From Microbulbifer aggregans (GTDB lineage: Bacteria > Pseudomonadota > Gammaproteobacteria > Pseudomonadales > Cellvibrionaceae): DNA of 64,000 nt. A program made the position numbers and the translations under genes. The stretch is from assembly GCF_001750105.1 (NCBI RefSeq), contig NZ_CP014143.1, forward strand, positions 3,565,501-3,629,500. The letters are read 5' to 3'. Below are positions 10,438-19,691 of the stretch, piece by piece; position 1 is the stretch's first letter, and the number at the start of each line of letters is the position of its first letter. A model generated the notes under the pieces. The model saw nothing but the letters and a program-made list of their open reading frames with translations, was not told the DNA's origin and made no database searches.

Positions 10438-11610
10438 ATGAATAATCGACTGGAGCTGTTGCAGCCCTACCCCTTTGCCAAGCTGGCCTCACTGAAAAAA
10501 GAAGTGACGCCTGTGGACAAGCCCCATATCGCCCTGTCGATCGGTGAGCCCAAACACACACCTCCCGCATTCGCTGCGGAGGCGCTGGCCGCAAACCTGG
10601 ACAAGCTCGCCGCCTACCCCGCGACCAAGGGCATCGACGCGCTGCGCAATGCCATCGCCGAATGGCTGCGCCATCGCTTCCAGCTGGCTGACGTCTGCCC
10701 CGACACCCAGGTGTTGCCGGTCAACGGTACCCGGGAAGCGCTCTTCGCTTTTGCCCAGGCCGCCGTCTCGCCCGGTAGCAGGGTGGTCATGCCGAATCCC
10801 TTCTACCAGATCTACGAGGGCGCGGCCCTGCTGGCGGGCGCAGAGCCCCATTTCGTCAATTGCTGTGCAGATAATGGCTTCAAACCGGACTTCGACGCTG
10901 TGCCGGAGCAAGTCTGGCAGGACTGCGAGCTGCTCTACCTGTGCACCCCCGGCAACCCCACCGGTGCACTGCTCACGTCCAACGACCTGAAAAAATTACT
11001 CGCTCTTGCAGACCGTTACGATTTCAGCATCGCTTCCGACGAGTGCTATTCCGAGCTCTACTTCGACGAAACGAAGCCACCGGTGGGATTGCTGCAGGTA
11101 TGCGAAGAGCTCGGCCGCAATGACTATCGGCGCTGTGCGGTATTCCACAGCCTCTCCAAGCGATCGAACCTGCCCGGGCTCCGCTCCGGCTTCGTCGCCG
11201 GCGATGCTGAAATCATGGAGAAATTTCTGCTCTACCGTACGTATCACGGCTGCGCGATGCCGCTACCCACACAGTTTGCCTCCATCGCCGCCTGGCAGGA
11301 TGAGGAACACGTGCGGCATAATCGCGCGCTCTATCGCGAGAAGTTTGCCTCAGTGCTCGAAATTCTCGACGGCTGCCTGGATGTCGCCCAACCCGAGGCC
11401 GGCTTTTATCTCTGGCCCCGCGTAGGTGACGGCGAGACCTTCGCCCGCGAGCTGTTCCGGCAACAGAACATTACCGTTTTGCCAGGCAGCTTCCTCGCCC
11501 GACAGGTGGGCGGTGAAAACCCCGGCGCGGAATACGTGCGCATGGCACTGGTGGCGACCCGCGAGGAATGTGTTGAAGCGGCGCGCCGCATCCGACACTT
11601 CTGCGGGTGA
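10438..11610 (+). CDS. dapC: Succinyldiaminopimelate transaminase
   Basis: Class I PLP aminotransferase that makes N-succinyl-LL-diaminopimelate from the 2-amino-6-ketopimelate derivative in lysine and peptidoglycan precursor synthesis. The 390-aa protein has the fold-I landmarks: YPATKGIDALRNAIAEWL, VNGTREALF, NPFYQIYEGAA, LCTPGNPTGALL and the PLP-lysine segment SLSKRSNLPGLRSGF. The assignment over other aminotransferases rests on close DapC-type wording and on dapD and dapE downstream. Its start lies 32 bp after glnD. Confidence 0.93.
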   Translation: MNNRLELLQPYPFAKLASLKKEVTPVDKPHIALSIGEPKHTPPAFAAEALAANLDKLAAYPATKGIDALRNAIAEWLRHRFQLADVCPDTQVLPVNGTREALFAFAQAAVSPGSRVVMPNPFYQIYEGAALLAGAEPHFVNCCADNGFKPDFDAVPEQVWQDCELLYLCTPGNPTGALLTSNDLKKLLALADRYDFSIASDECYSELYFDETKPPVGLLQVCEELGRNDYRRCAVFHSLSKRSNLPGLRSGFVAGDAEIMEKFLLYRTYHGCAMPLPTQFASIAAWQDEEHVRHNRALYREKFASVLEILDGCLDVAQPEAGFYLWPRVGDGETFARELFRQQNITVLPGSFLARQVGGENPGAEYVRMALVATREECVEAARRIRHFCG

Positions 11611-11656
11611 GGTCGGCCACCCTCTCTCAGACAAAACAACGCAGGAAAGTATCAAG

Positions 11657-12327
<671 letters not shown>

Positions 12328-12331
<4 letters not shown>

Positions 12332-12684
12332 TTACTCTCTACGGCATCAAGAACTGTGACACCGTCAAAAAGGCCCGCAAGTGGCTGGAAAAGAACGGCG
12401 TTGAATACACCTTTCACGATTTTCGCGAAGACGGTATGGAATCCGTGCCAGTGGCAAAGTGGCTGAAAGAATCCGGCTGGGAAAACGTATTGAATCGCCG
12501 TTCCACCAGCTGGCGGGCGCTGACCGATGAACAGAAAGAAAAGATGGACAATGCGCTTGCACTGACTCTGGCCACTGAGACGCCGACACTGATCAAGCGA
12601 CCTGTGACTGAGAGTGCGGGTGAAACACGCTTCGGTTTCAAAGAGAAAGAATTTTCAGAACTGTTAGAGAAGGGGACGAACTGA
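12328..12684 (+). CDS. ArsC/Spx-family reductase-like protein (YffB type)
   Basis: A 118-aa thioredoxin-fold protein of the Spx/MgsR/YffB branch of the ArsC family. It starts ITLYGIKNCDTVKKARKWLE; one Cys sits where arsenate reductase has its catalytic Cys, with no CxxC. WRALTDEQK and LIKRPV are family landmarks. The biochemical role of YffB proteins is poorly known. ATG 12328 overlaps the nth stop (ATGA) and its own stop overlaps dapD by one base, so it is coupled on both sides. An arsC-like gene next to dapD is a frequent gammaproteobacterial arrangement. Confidence 0.9.
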
Positions 12685-13715
12685 TGAACGCGATGTACAG
12701 CCTCGGATTTGGAGTGGGCACCTGCAACCGGAAGGGCGAGTGGCTCGAAGTCTACTACCCCAAACCCATGCTGAATCCCCCGGCGGCAGTCGCCGAAGCG
12801 GTTATTGAAGTACTGAAAGCTGGCGACAGCAACGAGGTAATCGCCCTCGATCCGGCGCAGCTCGCCCCACTCGCCGAACGGTTGGATGCCACCGGTGCCA
12901 CTGAGCAGGCGGAGATCCTGCGCCAGTTTGCCCAGACACAGCGTCCGCTCGTGGCCACCCTGCTATTTACCGACGAAGCGCCACAGTCAGTGCCAGACGC
13001 CTACCTGAAGCTGCACCTGCTTTCGCACCGCCTGGTCAAACCCCATGAAACCAAGCTCGACGGCATCTTCGGCAAACTCGTCAATGTTGCGTGGACCAAC
13101 CAGGGCGCAATCGACCTGGCAGAGCTGCCGGAGCGCCAGCTGGAAGCGCGCCTCAAGGGCGAAGTGCTCGACGTCGCCTGCGTGGACAAATTCCCCAAGA
13201 TGACCAACTACGTAGTACCGGCGGGCGTGCGTATCGCCCACACCGCTCGCGTGCGCCTCGGCGCCTACCTCGGCGAGGGCACCACCATCATGCACGAGGG
13301 CTTCGTCAACTTTAACGCCGGCACCGAGGGCCCGGGCATGATCGAAGGCCGCATTTCTGCCGGCGTTTTCGTTGGTGCCGGCTCCGACCTGGGCGGCAGC
13401 AGCTCCACCATGGGCACCCTGTCCGGCGGTGGCAACATTGTGATCTCTGTCGGCGCCAACTGCCTGCTCGGTGCCAACGCCGGCATCGGTATTCCGCTCG
13501 GCGATCGCTGCACCGTAGAGGCTGGCCTGTACATCACGGCCGGTACCAAAGTGGCACTGCTGGACGACAGCGGCAATCTGGTGGAGCACATTAAGGCCCG
13601 CGACCTGGCAGGAAAATCCGACCTGCTGTTCCGCCGCAACTCCACCAACGGTGCGGTCGAGTGCCTGACCAACAAATCGGCAATCGAGCTGAATGAAGCG
13701 CTGCACAGCAACTGA
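12684..13715 (+). CDS. dapD: Tetrahydrodipicolinate N-succinyltransferase
   Basis: Transfers succinyl from succinyl-CoA to tetrahydrodipicolinate in diaminopimelate/lysine synthesis. At 343 aa it is the longer Pseudomonas-type DapD, with an extra N-terminal/middle domain before the left-handed beta-helix formed by hexapeptide repeats (roughly residues 170-290, with [20 protein letters not shown] and [18 protein letters not shown]). The start overlaps the previous stop by one base (TGATG). Confidence 0.96.
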   Translation: MNAMYSLGFGVGTCNRKGEWLEVYYPKPMLNPPAAVAEAVIEVLKAGDSNEVIALDPAQLAPLAERLDATGATEQAEILRQFAQTQRPLVATLLFTDEAPQSVPDAYLKLHLLSHRLVKPHETKLDGIFGKLVNVAWTNQGAIDLAELPERQLEARLKGEVLDVACVDKFPKMTNYVVPAGVRIAHTARVRLGAYLGEGTTIMHEGFVNFNAGTEGPGMIEGRISAGVFVGAGSDLGGSSSTMGTLSGGGNIVISVGANCLLGANAGIGIPLGDRCTVEAGLYITAGTKVALLDDSGNLVEHIKARDLAGKSDLLFRRNSTNGAVECLTNKSAIELNEALHSN

Positions 13716-13852
13716 TCGTTACTGTGCGCGTGGCCAAGGATGGCCAGCCGGGCCCGAGAATGGATTCGTGTAAATTGCGCCCAAACGTTTGCAGCCCAAC
13801 CCCCAGTGGCCTGCACGCAGCCAACAGTCAATGTAAAAAGGAATTGCGCTCT

Positions 13853-14986
13853 GTGACCCCAACCATTCGTCTCGCCAGCGACCTTATTCGCCGCCGTTCA
13901 GTCACCCCGGAAGATGCCGGCTGCATGGAGCTGATGTTAGAGCGTCTGGAAAAAATCGGCTTCCAGACCACCCGGTTGCGCCGAGGTGATACCGACAATT
14001 TCTGGTCCGTGCGCGAGGGCAAGGGTGAGGGCCCGCTGTTTGCCTTTGCCGGCCACACCGATGTGGTGCCCACCGGACCCGAGGAAAACTGGCAGCACCC
14101 GCCGTTTGAACCGGTGATCGAGGAAGGCTATCTGTTCGGCCGCGGCGCAGCCGATATGAAAGGCTCGCTCGCCGCCATGGTGGTGGCCTGTGAAGAGTTC
14201 GTCGCAAGCCATCCCGATCACAGTGGTCGCATCGCATTCTTGATCACCAGCGATGAAGAGGGCCCGGCTAACAACGGCACCGTCAAGGTGGTGGAATGGC
14301 TGGAAGCGCAAGGGGAGAAAATCGACTGCTGCCTGGTGGGAGAACCCTCCAGCACCGAGCGCGTGGGCGACGTGATCAAAAACGGCCGTCGTGGTTCACT
14401 CGGCCTGGAACTCACCGTCTTTGGTGTGCAGGGACATGTAGCCTACCCGCACCTGGCGGAGAATCCCATTCACCGGCTGGCCCCGGCACTGGCGGAGCTG
14501 GCCAGCGAAAAGTGGGATCAGGGCAACGACTTCTTCCCCGCAACCAGCTTCCAGGTCTCCAATATCAATGGTGGCACCGGCGCCACCAACGTGATCCCCG
14601 GCGAGGTGCAGGTGGTCTGCAACTGGCGTTTCTCCACCGAGACCACCGCCGAACAACTGGAACAGCGGGCGCGGGCGATCCTGGACAAATACGGGCTCAG
14701 CTACGAAGCCAACTTCAACCTCTCCGGCCAGCCCTTCCTCACTGCTGAGGGCCCCCTGGTGGAGGCCGCCCAGTCCGCGATTCGCCAGGTGACCGGCAAC
14801 GAAACGGAGCTTTCCACTGCCGGCGGCACTTCAGACGGCCGCTTTATCGCCCCGACGGGAGCACAGGTAGTTGAGCTGGGGCCGGTTAACGCCACAATTC
14901 ACAAAGTAGATGAGTGTGTTCGCGCGGCGGACCTCGACCTTTTAAAGGATATGTATCGACATATCCTCATGTGTATTCTCATGTAA
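13853..14986 (+). CDS. dapE: Succinyl-diaminopimelate desuccinylase
   Basis: Dizinc M20 hydrolase that releases succinate and LL-diaminopimelate. The start is GTG 13853 with AAGGA ten bases upstream, giving 377 aa (E. coli 375). Metal and catalytic residues are visible: AGHTDVVP (His), GRGAADMKG (bridging Asp), TSDEEGPA (catalytic Glu plus ligand), VGEPSS (Glu) and [14 protein letters not shown] (His). The last dozen residues (RHILMCILM) are unusual for the family and are encoded partly by a perfect 22-nt palindrome. The gene closes the dapC-dapD-dapE group, though 137 bp separates it from dapD. Confidence 0.96.
   Translation: MTPTIRLASDLIRRRSVTPEDAGCMELMLERLEKIGFQTTRLRRGDTDNFWSVREGKGEGPLFAFAGHTDVVPTGPEENWQHPPFEPVIEEGYLFGRGAADMKGSLAAMVVACEEFVASHPDHSGRIAFLITSDEEGPANNGTVKVVEWLEAQGEKIDCCLVGEPSSTERVGDVIKNGRRGSLGLELTVFGVQGHVAYPHLAENPIHRLAPALAELASEKWDQGNDFFPATSFQVSNINGGTGATNVIPGEVQVVCNWRFSTETTAEQLEQRARAILDKYGLSYEANFNLSGQPFLTAEGPLVEAAQSAIRQVTGNETELSTAGGTSDGRFIAPTGAQVVELGPVNATIHKVDECVRAADLDLLKDMYRHILMCILM
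14946..14967. repeat. Perfect inverted repeat inside the dapE 3' end
   Basis: Two 9-bp arms (14946-14954 and 14959-14967) flank a 4-nt spacer and pair perfectly. The element codes for the C-terminal DMYRHIL stretch of DapE. It could be an mRNA-stabilising hairpin or a trace of a past insertion; neither is shown. Confidence 0.6.
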
Positions 14987-15010
14987 TCAAAAAATGTGAC
15001 ACAGTTCCGG

Positions 15011-15032
15011 AGCAGGCCTTTAGGGGCCTGCT
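15011..15032 (+). terminator. Hairpin after dapE
   Basis: An 8-bp perfect stem (15011-15018 with 15025-15032) with a 6-nt loop follows dapE by 24 bp. No T-run follows, so it is a weak or factor-assisted terminator. Confidence 0.5.
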
Positions 15033-15082
15033 GGCCGTCGGCATAATCAAAGGCGAACCCTTTTCTGCACAAGGAACTCGTC

Positions 15083-17053
15083 GTGCGCCGACCTGCATCT
15101 CTGCTCTCTGCCCTGATTATCATATTCTTGCTATTGCCTTCCCTGAGTCCGGCGGCAACCATTCCCCTTAACGACCTCATCCGCCACACCGAGATTCAAC
15201 AGTTAAAAATCTCTCCAGATGGAAAACATATTGCCCTTCGCAAGCTTCACGAGGGCGAGCACGTACTGGTCTTCATGTCTCTGTCGCCACTGAAAATTAC
15301 CGGCGGTCTCCGGGGGCGCGGCAAGGAAGAAGTCGGTGAATTTTACTGGGCAAATAACGAGCGTATAGTCGCAGAGCTTCTGTCCCGCCGAGCGGCTCTG
15401 GAGCAACCCGTCAACTACGGCTCCCTGTATGCGATCAATGTCGATGGATCACGCGGCAAACTCATTTTTGGCTGGCGCGCAGGTGAAATGCAGACCGGCT
15501 CAAAGATCAAAAAAGCAGAGAGCACTCGTGCCCACGCCACAATCATTGACCCGCTGATCGATAATGGCGAAGAAATTCTCATCTCCACGAGCCCCTGGGC
15601 CCGCGACTTCGAAAGCCACGGGAGTGTCTACCGGGTAAATATCTATTCCGGCGTACGGGACCGGGTAATCAACTTGCCCCAGATCGGGGGCCGCGCCTAT
15701 ACCGATGGAAATGGCAACCTGATTTTCGCCAACGGAACGGACAAAGAGAGAAATTACGAGCTATTCCGCAAAGCGGAAAATGGCTGGAATCCTATTGAAG
15801 ACGAGCAGCTCTCCCAGAGCGTCCCTATCGGATTTGACCAGAAGGCCAATGCCGCTTACCTGGTTCGCGACCGAAAGGGGGCAACTGAACAGCTCATCAG
15901 AATGGATATGGATTCCGGGCATGTCACTCCCATTTTCCGGCACGAAGACGTAGATATCACCGGGATTATTACTCACCCAGTATCCGGGCAACCCATCGGA
16001 GTTAGAGTCGACCCCGACTACCCCGAGGCTTACTTCTTCGATGAGGGGGACGGGTTTGCAGCTTTTTACCGCGGGCTACTCAAGGCATTTGAGGGGCATC
16101 GAATCAGTTTCACCAGTGTCACCAAGGATGGCAGCAAGGCCGTACTTCGAGTTTCCGGTGACAGGCTGCCCGGTGACTATTTCCTGCTGGACTTGAAAAC
16201 AAAACGGGCCGACTTTCTCCTGCCTTCGGCCGATTGGCTGGAGCCAGACAAGCTCAACCCCATGGAAGCGGCTTCTTTTACCTCCAAGGATGGGCTCAAG
16301 GTCGGTGTTTACCTGACATTTCCCAGGGGACAGCGGGAAAATTTGCCGATGGTGGTGGTCCCTCACGGCGGTCCGCGTGCGCGGGACTACTGGCAATATG
16401 ATCGCCAGGCGCAAATCCTCTCGCAAAATGGCTATCTGGTACTCCAGGTGAATTTCCGTGGCTCCACGGGTTACGGGGATCACTTCCTGAAAGCTGGCAC
16501 ACGAGAATGGGGAAGTAAAATCCAGCGCGACATTGCCGAAGCAGCACAGTGGACAATCGACAAAGGCTATGCCGACCCTGAGCGTTTGTGCATCTTTGGT
16601 GCGAGTTTCGGCGGATATTCCGCCCTTATGAATCCAATTCGCTATCCCGACCTTTATCAGTGTGCAGCAGGGTATGTAGGTGTTTACGATCTGGAAATGC
16701 TTTATGAGCGAGGGGATATCCGTCGGCGGGATCGGGGAGTTTCCTATCTGGAGGAGGTCGTCAGCCGAGACGAAACTTTTTTGCAGGAGAATTCCCCGCT
16801 ACACAACGTGGACAAGTTGAAGCTGCCGATCTTCGTTGTCCACGGGGCACAGGACGAGCGCGCACCTGTCGAGCACGCTGAAGCACTGATCGAACAACTG
16901 GACGCAGCAGATAAACCCTACCAGAGCCTGATACTGCCAAATGAGGGCCATGGCTTTTATGCCGAGGACAGCAATCTACAGCTTTACGGGCAATTGCTAG
17001 AATTTCTCGATCAGCACATTGGCGTCGGCTCAACAGAGCGCGCGAAGAAGTAA
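15083..17053 (+). CDS. Secreted S9-family prolyl oligopeptidase-like serine peptidase
   Basis: A 656-aa exported peptidase: signal peptide at residues 1-25 (basic start, long hydrophobic core, cleavage after PAA), an N-terminal beta-propeller of WD-like blades, and a C-terminal alpha/beta-hydrolase domain. The catalytic triad is visible as Ser508 in GASFGGYSA, Asp591 in HGAQDERAP and His623 in NEGHGFY. It most resembles the acylaminoacyl-peptidase/dipeptidyl-peptidase branch, acting on oligopeptides in the periplasm or outside. Start GTG 15083 has AAGGA seven bases before it. It stands alone between hairpins; the substrate is unknown. Confidence 0.92.
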   Translation: MRRPASLLSALIIIFLLLPSLSPAATIPLNDLIRHTEIQQLKISPDGKHIALRKLHEGEHVLVFMSLSPLKITGGLRGRGKEEVGEFYWANNERIVAELLSRRAALEQPVNYGSLYAINVDGSRGKLIFGWRAGEMQTGSKIKKAESTRAHATIIDPLIDNGEEILISTSPWARDFESHGSVYRVNIYSGVRDRVINLPQIGGRAYTDGNGNLIFANGTDKERNYELFRKAENGWNPIEDEQLSQSVPIGFDQKANAAYLVRDRKGATEQLIRMDMDSGHVTPIFRHEDVDITGIITHPVSGQPIGVRVDPDYPEAYFFDEGDGFAAFYRGLLKAFEGHRISFTSVTKDGSKAVLRVSGDRLPGDYFLLDLKTKRADFLLPSADWLEPDKLNPMEAASFTSKDGLKVGVYLTFPRGQRENLPMVVVPHGGPRARDYWQYDRQAQILSQNGYLVLQVNFRGSTGYGDHFLKAGTREWGSKIQRDIAEAAQWTIDKGYADPERLCIFGASFGGYSALMNPIRYPDLYQCAAGYVGVYDLEMLYERGDIRRRDRGVSYLEEVVSRDETFLQENSPLHNVDKLKLPIFVVHGAQDERAPVEHAEALIEQLDAADKPYQSLILPNEGHGFYAEDSNLQLYGQLLEFLDQHIGVGSTERAKK

Positions 17054-17143
17054 AAAAAGCGCGATGAACGCAGCAACACTTGAGTAGATAAGCGCAGCTC
17101 TCCCGCTCAAGACCGGCTGTATCTGCGACAGAGAGCCTGCCTG

Positions 17144-17536
17144 TTAGTGCAGGCGCCCCCGGGGGCTACCCGGACTACTACTGCGCGGATGTTCGGGCTT
17201 TTTGTCGCTCTCCTCCAACCCATGGGTGAGAACAAAGTAGTAGGCCACCTGTGTCTGGCCCTGCCACTCCACCAGCAGATCGAAGTTGTACTCGCCCTTT
17301 TCCCCGGGGCTCACCTGCACAGTGGAGATGTGCTCGGGCTCAATGAAAAGCTCGGCGACCGGACGCTTACCGCGCATGACCTGGACCAGCAGGGTGCGCT
17401 GATCCTCCTCGGCGAAGCGCCAGTGGTAGTCGTCATCGTCGTAGATAACGGCATCCGCACTGCCAGCGCGCAGGATGCAGTTCGGATGCTCGGCCAGCCA
17501 GGACCAGAATTCCTTGAAGGTCAGGGAGGGTTTCAT
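17144..17536 (-). CDS. Conserved hypothetical partner of flavodoxin
   Basis: I do not recognise this 130-aa cytosolic protein. It is acidic at the start (SADAVIYDDDDYHW) with a beta-rich middle and a Ser/Pro/Arg tail. ATG 17536 lies just past the flavodoxin stop; a TTG at 17545 overlaps that stop (TTGA) and has GGAG at better spacing (8 bases), so translation may start there. Tight packing implies expression with the flavodoxin and perhaps a related redox role, which is inference. A GCCTGC/GCAGGC hairpin overlaps its 3' end. Confidence 0.75.
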   Translation of the reverse strand: MKPSLTFKEFWSWLAEHPNCILRAGSADAVIYDDDDYHWRFAEEDQRTLLVQVMRGKRPVAELFIEPEHISTVQVSPGEKGEYNFDLLVEWQGQTQVAYYFVLTHGLEESDKKPEHPRSSSPGSPRGRLH

Positions 17537-17541
17537 TGTGG

Positions 17542-18093
17542 TCAATCGTCCAGCTCCGCAACGCTGTCGGCGCCGCCCTCAAGACCGAACTCCTCGGCAA
17601 CCTGGCGACACCAGCGGTTCAGGCGGTCACTGGTCAGCTCCTCCTGCTGATCCTCGTCAATACCGAGTCCGACGAACTTGCCCTCGCCTTCAATTTCCGC
17701 CTTGGAGGCCTCGAATTCGTAGCCTTCGGTGGACCAGAGGCCAACAATTCTGGCGCCACGCTCGACGATGACATCGTGCAACATGCCCATGGCGTCGAGG
17801 AAATAGTCGCCGTAGCCAAACTGGTCGCCGAGCCCGAACAGCGCCACAGTCTTGCCGCTGAAGTCGATCTCCTGCACATCCTCCCAGAATTCCTCCCAGT
17901 CAGACTGAATCTGGCCGAAATCCCAGGTGGGGATGCCGAAAATCAGCTGCTGGTAGTTCTCGATCTCAAGTTGGGTGACGTCGGCGATATCGTGCAGATC
18001 GACGCGATCTTCCCCCATCCGGGCGACGATACGCTGGGCCACTGTCTCGGTATTGCCCTCATCACTGCCAAAAAACAAGCCGATTTTGCTCAC
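17542..18093 (-). CDS. fldB: Long-chain flavodoxin (FldB-like)
   Basis: FMN electron carrier of 183 aa. GLFFGSDEGNTETVA is the phosphate-binding loop, GIPTWDFGQIQSDW carries the first flavin-stacking aromatic, and LGDQFGYGDYFLDAMG the second; the segment that disrupts strand 5 in long-chain flavodoxins is present. The WDFG and YGDYFLDA wording is closer to FldB than to FldA. An acidic extension (GGADSVAELDD) ends it. It is the first gene of a two-gene unit with the hypothetical protein downstream. Confidence 0.92.
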   Translation of the reverse strand: MSKIGLFFGSDEGNTETVAQRIVARMGEDRVDLHDIADVTQLEIENYQQLIFGIPTWDFGQIQSDWEEFWEDVQEIDFSGKTVALFGLGDQFGYGDYFLDAMGMLHDVIVERGARIVGLWSTEGYEFEASKAEIEGEGKFVGLGIDEDQQEELTSDRLNRWCRQVAEEFGLEGGADSVAELDD

Positions 18094-18222
18094 AATTACT
18101 CCTCAGTCCGCTCTGCCGACCACCGGCGGCGCGGTATTTTCCCAGCTAAGGCGGACATCGGCAAGGCAGGACACGGTCCGGAGCCGCCATGAGTCACATG
18201 ATTTGGCGCTTTCACCGGATAG

Positions 18223-18245
18223 AAAAAGGCCCCGCATGGCGGGGC
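18223..18245 (-). terminator. Terminator of the cpxP-like gene
   Basis: A perfect 7-bp GC stem (18229-18235 with 18239-18245) with a 3-nt loop is followed on minus by five T (18223-18227): a good rho-independent terminator 68 bp after the gene. Confidence 0.85.
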
Positions 18246-18312
18246 GCTCAGGGAGACCTCCGGGAATCCGGGGCAGGGATAGCCGGAGTGGGGTCTGGGA
18301 GTGGTAGACGGG

Positions 18313-18807
18313 TTACTGGGTATCAGCGCCCCCCTTGTGCTGCTTGTGCCGTTCGCGCCAGCGGGCTTTGCGCTCGGACTTCATTTCCTCGAGCTTGGCT
18401 TTCTGCTCATCGGTGAGAATGGACTCCAGCTCCTCATAACGGCGATGTCTATCCTGCATCTGGCTGACCTGAAGCTGCCCCAGCTCTGCACCCAGTTGAT
18501 CCAACGTGGCCTGGTCGGCACCGGAGTCAATGGCCTCGCTAATCTGCTTGCGGAGCTCGCGCATCTTCTCGCGTTGCGCCATGCGCTCTTCCTGATTGGC
18601 ATCACGGTTGGCCTTGAGTTGGGCTTTCTGCCCCTCAGTCAGTTCCAGCCTTTCCGCCATGTGCTCTAGCATCCGCTCGTGGTGCCCTTCTTTCCAGCCC
18701 TCGCCCTGCCCTTTATGGTGGTCGGCCAGACTCAATGCTGGAGTCGCGAGCAGGGTTGCAAGCAGGGCGCTGCTGGCCAGCGTCTTCCATCCGGTTGATT
18801 TCATCAT
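18313..18807 (-). CDS. cpxP: CpxP/Spy-family periplasmic LTxxQ protein
   Basis: A 164-aa periplasmic helical protein with a signal peptide (residues 1-28, cleavage after SLA), a His-rich stretch (DHHKGQGEG...EGHHER), and two LTxxQ motifs (LTEGQ and LTDEQ) joined by charged helices. In enterobacteria, CpxP inhibits the sensor kinase CpxA and Spy is a chaperone. Divergence from a CpxR/CpxA-like pair, with a Cpx-box-like array between them, supports the CpxP role. The start is double: GAGGAG lies three bases before ATG 18807 and six before ATG 18804, so the second Met may be used. Confidence 0.85.
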   Translation of the reverse strand: MMKSTGWKTLASSALLATLLATPALSLADHHKGQGEGWKEGHHERMLEHMAERLELTEGQKAQLKANRDANQEERMAQREKMRELRKQISEAIDSGADQATLDQLGAELGQLQVSQMQDRHRRYEELESILTDEQKAKLEEMKSERKARWRERHKQHKGGADTQ

Positions 18808-18848
18808 GGGCTCCTCGTCTGCAAATATTGCCGGTGTTCGTCAGAAGC

Positions 18849-18957
18849 ATATTAGAGTGACGGCCGACGAAGTGGGGATAAGAGCGGTTAACAACTGTTA
18901 AGAACGGTAAAAAGCGCATTTTGGCGTCGAAAGACCCGACATTTCATTGCATATAAT
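18849..18957. promoter_or_regulatory. Divergent cpxP/cpxRA control region with tandem Cpx half-sites
   Basis: Three 5-mers sit exactly 10 bp apart: GTTAA 18887-18891, GTTAA 18897-18901 and GTAAA 18907-18911. The CpxR consensus is GTAAA-N5-GTAAA, so this is a near-match with one extra half-site. A TATAAT -10 for cpxR lies at 18952-18957 and TAATAT for the cpxP-like gene (minus) at 18849-18854; neither has a good -35, as expected for activated promoters. The array is centred about 55-65 bp upstream of each inferred transcription start. Confidence 0.7.
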
Positions 18958-18983
18958 GAGCCCATAACAGACTGGAGCCACAC

Positions 18984-19691
18984 ATGAGCCGCATTCTTCT
19001 CGTCGACGATGACCTGGAACTTACCGATCTGCTGCGGGAATTCCTTACCGCAGAGGGCTTCGATGTCACCGTGGCCAACGATGGCGCGAGCGGCCTCGAA
19101 CTTGCTCAGCGCGAGACCTTTGATGCCCTGGTCCTGGACGTCATGCTGCCGGTTCACTCCGGTTTTGATGTGCTGCGCAAGTTGCGCGAGGAGGCCGGGC
19201 CCTCCCGCTCCCTGCCCGTGCTGATGCTCACCGCCAAAGGCGATACGGTCGACCGGATTGTCGGCCTGGAGATGGGGGCCGACGATTACCTGCCCAAGCC
19301 CTGCAATCCTCGTGAGCTGGCTGCAAGACTACGCGCGGTGCTGCGCAGGGGACGTATCGAAGCCGAAGACACCGGCGGCACATCGCTCAGCAGCGGGCCC
19401 TTGAAACTGGTCCCCGATGAACACCAGGGTTACTGGAGTGAGCAACCACTCTCCCTCACTGGCGCAGAGTTCTCCGTGCTACGGGTTCTGCTGGAACAAG
19501 TGGGAGAAGTCGTCAGCAAGGAAGTCCTCACAGAGCAGGCGCTCGGCCGCAGGCTGATGCCCTACGACCGCTCCATCGACGTGCACGTCAGCAATATCCG
19601 CAAGAAACTGTCCGAGCAGGGAGCCAGCCGGGACCTCATCATCAATATTCGCGGCGCCGGCTACAAGTTAACCAAGAGCGGCCAAGCCTGA
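18984..19691 (+). CDS. cpxR: CpxR-like OmpR-family response regulator
   Basis: A 235-aa regulator: receiver domain with acidic pocket D8/D9, phosphoacceptor D52 (LVLDVMLP), T83 and K105 (LPKPCNP), then an OmpR-type winged-helix DNA-binding domain (LTGAEFSVLRVL...GRRLMPYDRSIDVHVSNIRKKL). The HVSNIRKKL wording and the divergent cpxP-like gene favour CpxR. GGAG lies seven bases before ATG 18984. Its stop overlaps the kinase start by one base. It probably autoregulates through the box at 18887-18911. Confidence 0.9.
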   Translation: MSRILLVDDDLELTDLLREFLTAEGFDVTVANDGASGLELAQRETFDALVLDVMLPVHSGFDVLRKLREEAGPSRSLPVLMLTAKGDTVDRIVGLEMGADDYLPKPCNPRELAARLRAVLRRGRIEAEDTGGTSLSSGPLKLVPDEHQGYWSEQPLSLTGAEFSVLRVLLEQVGEVVSKEVLTEQALGRRLMPYDRSIDVHVSNIRKKLSEQGASRDLIINIRGAGYKLTKSGQA

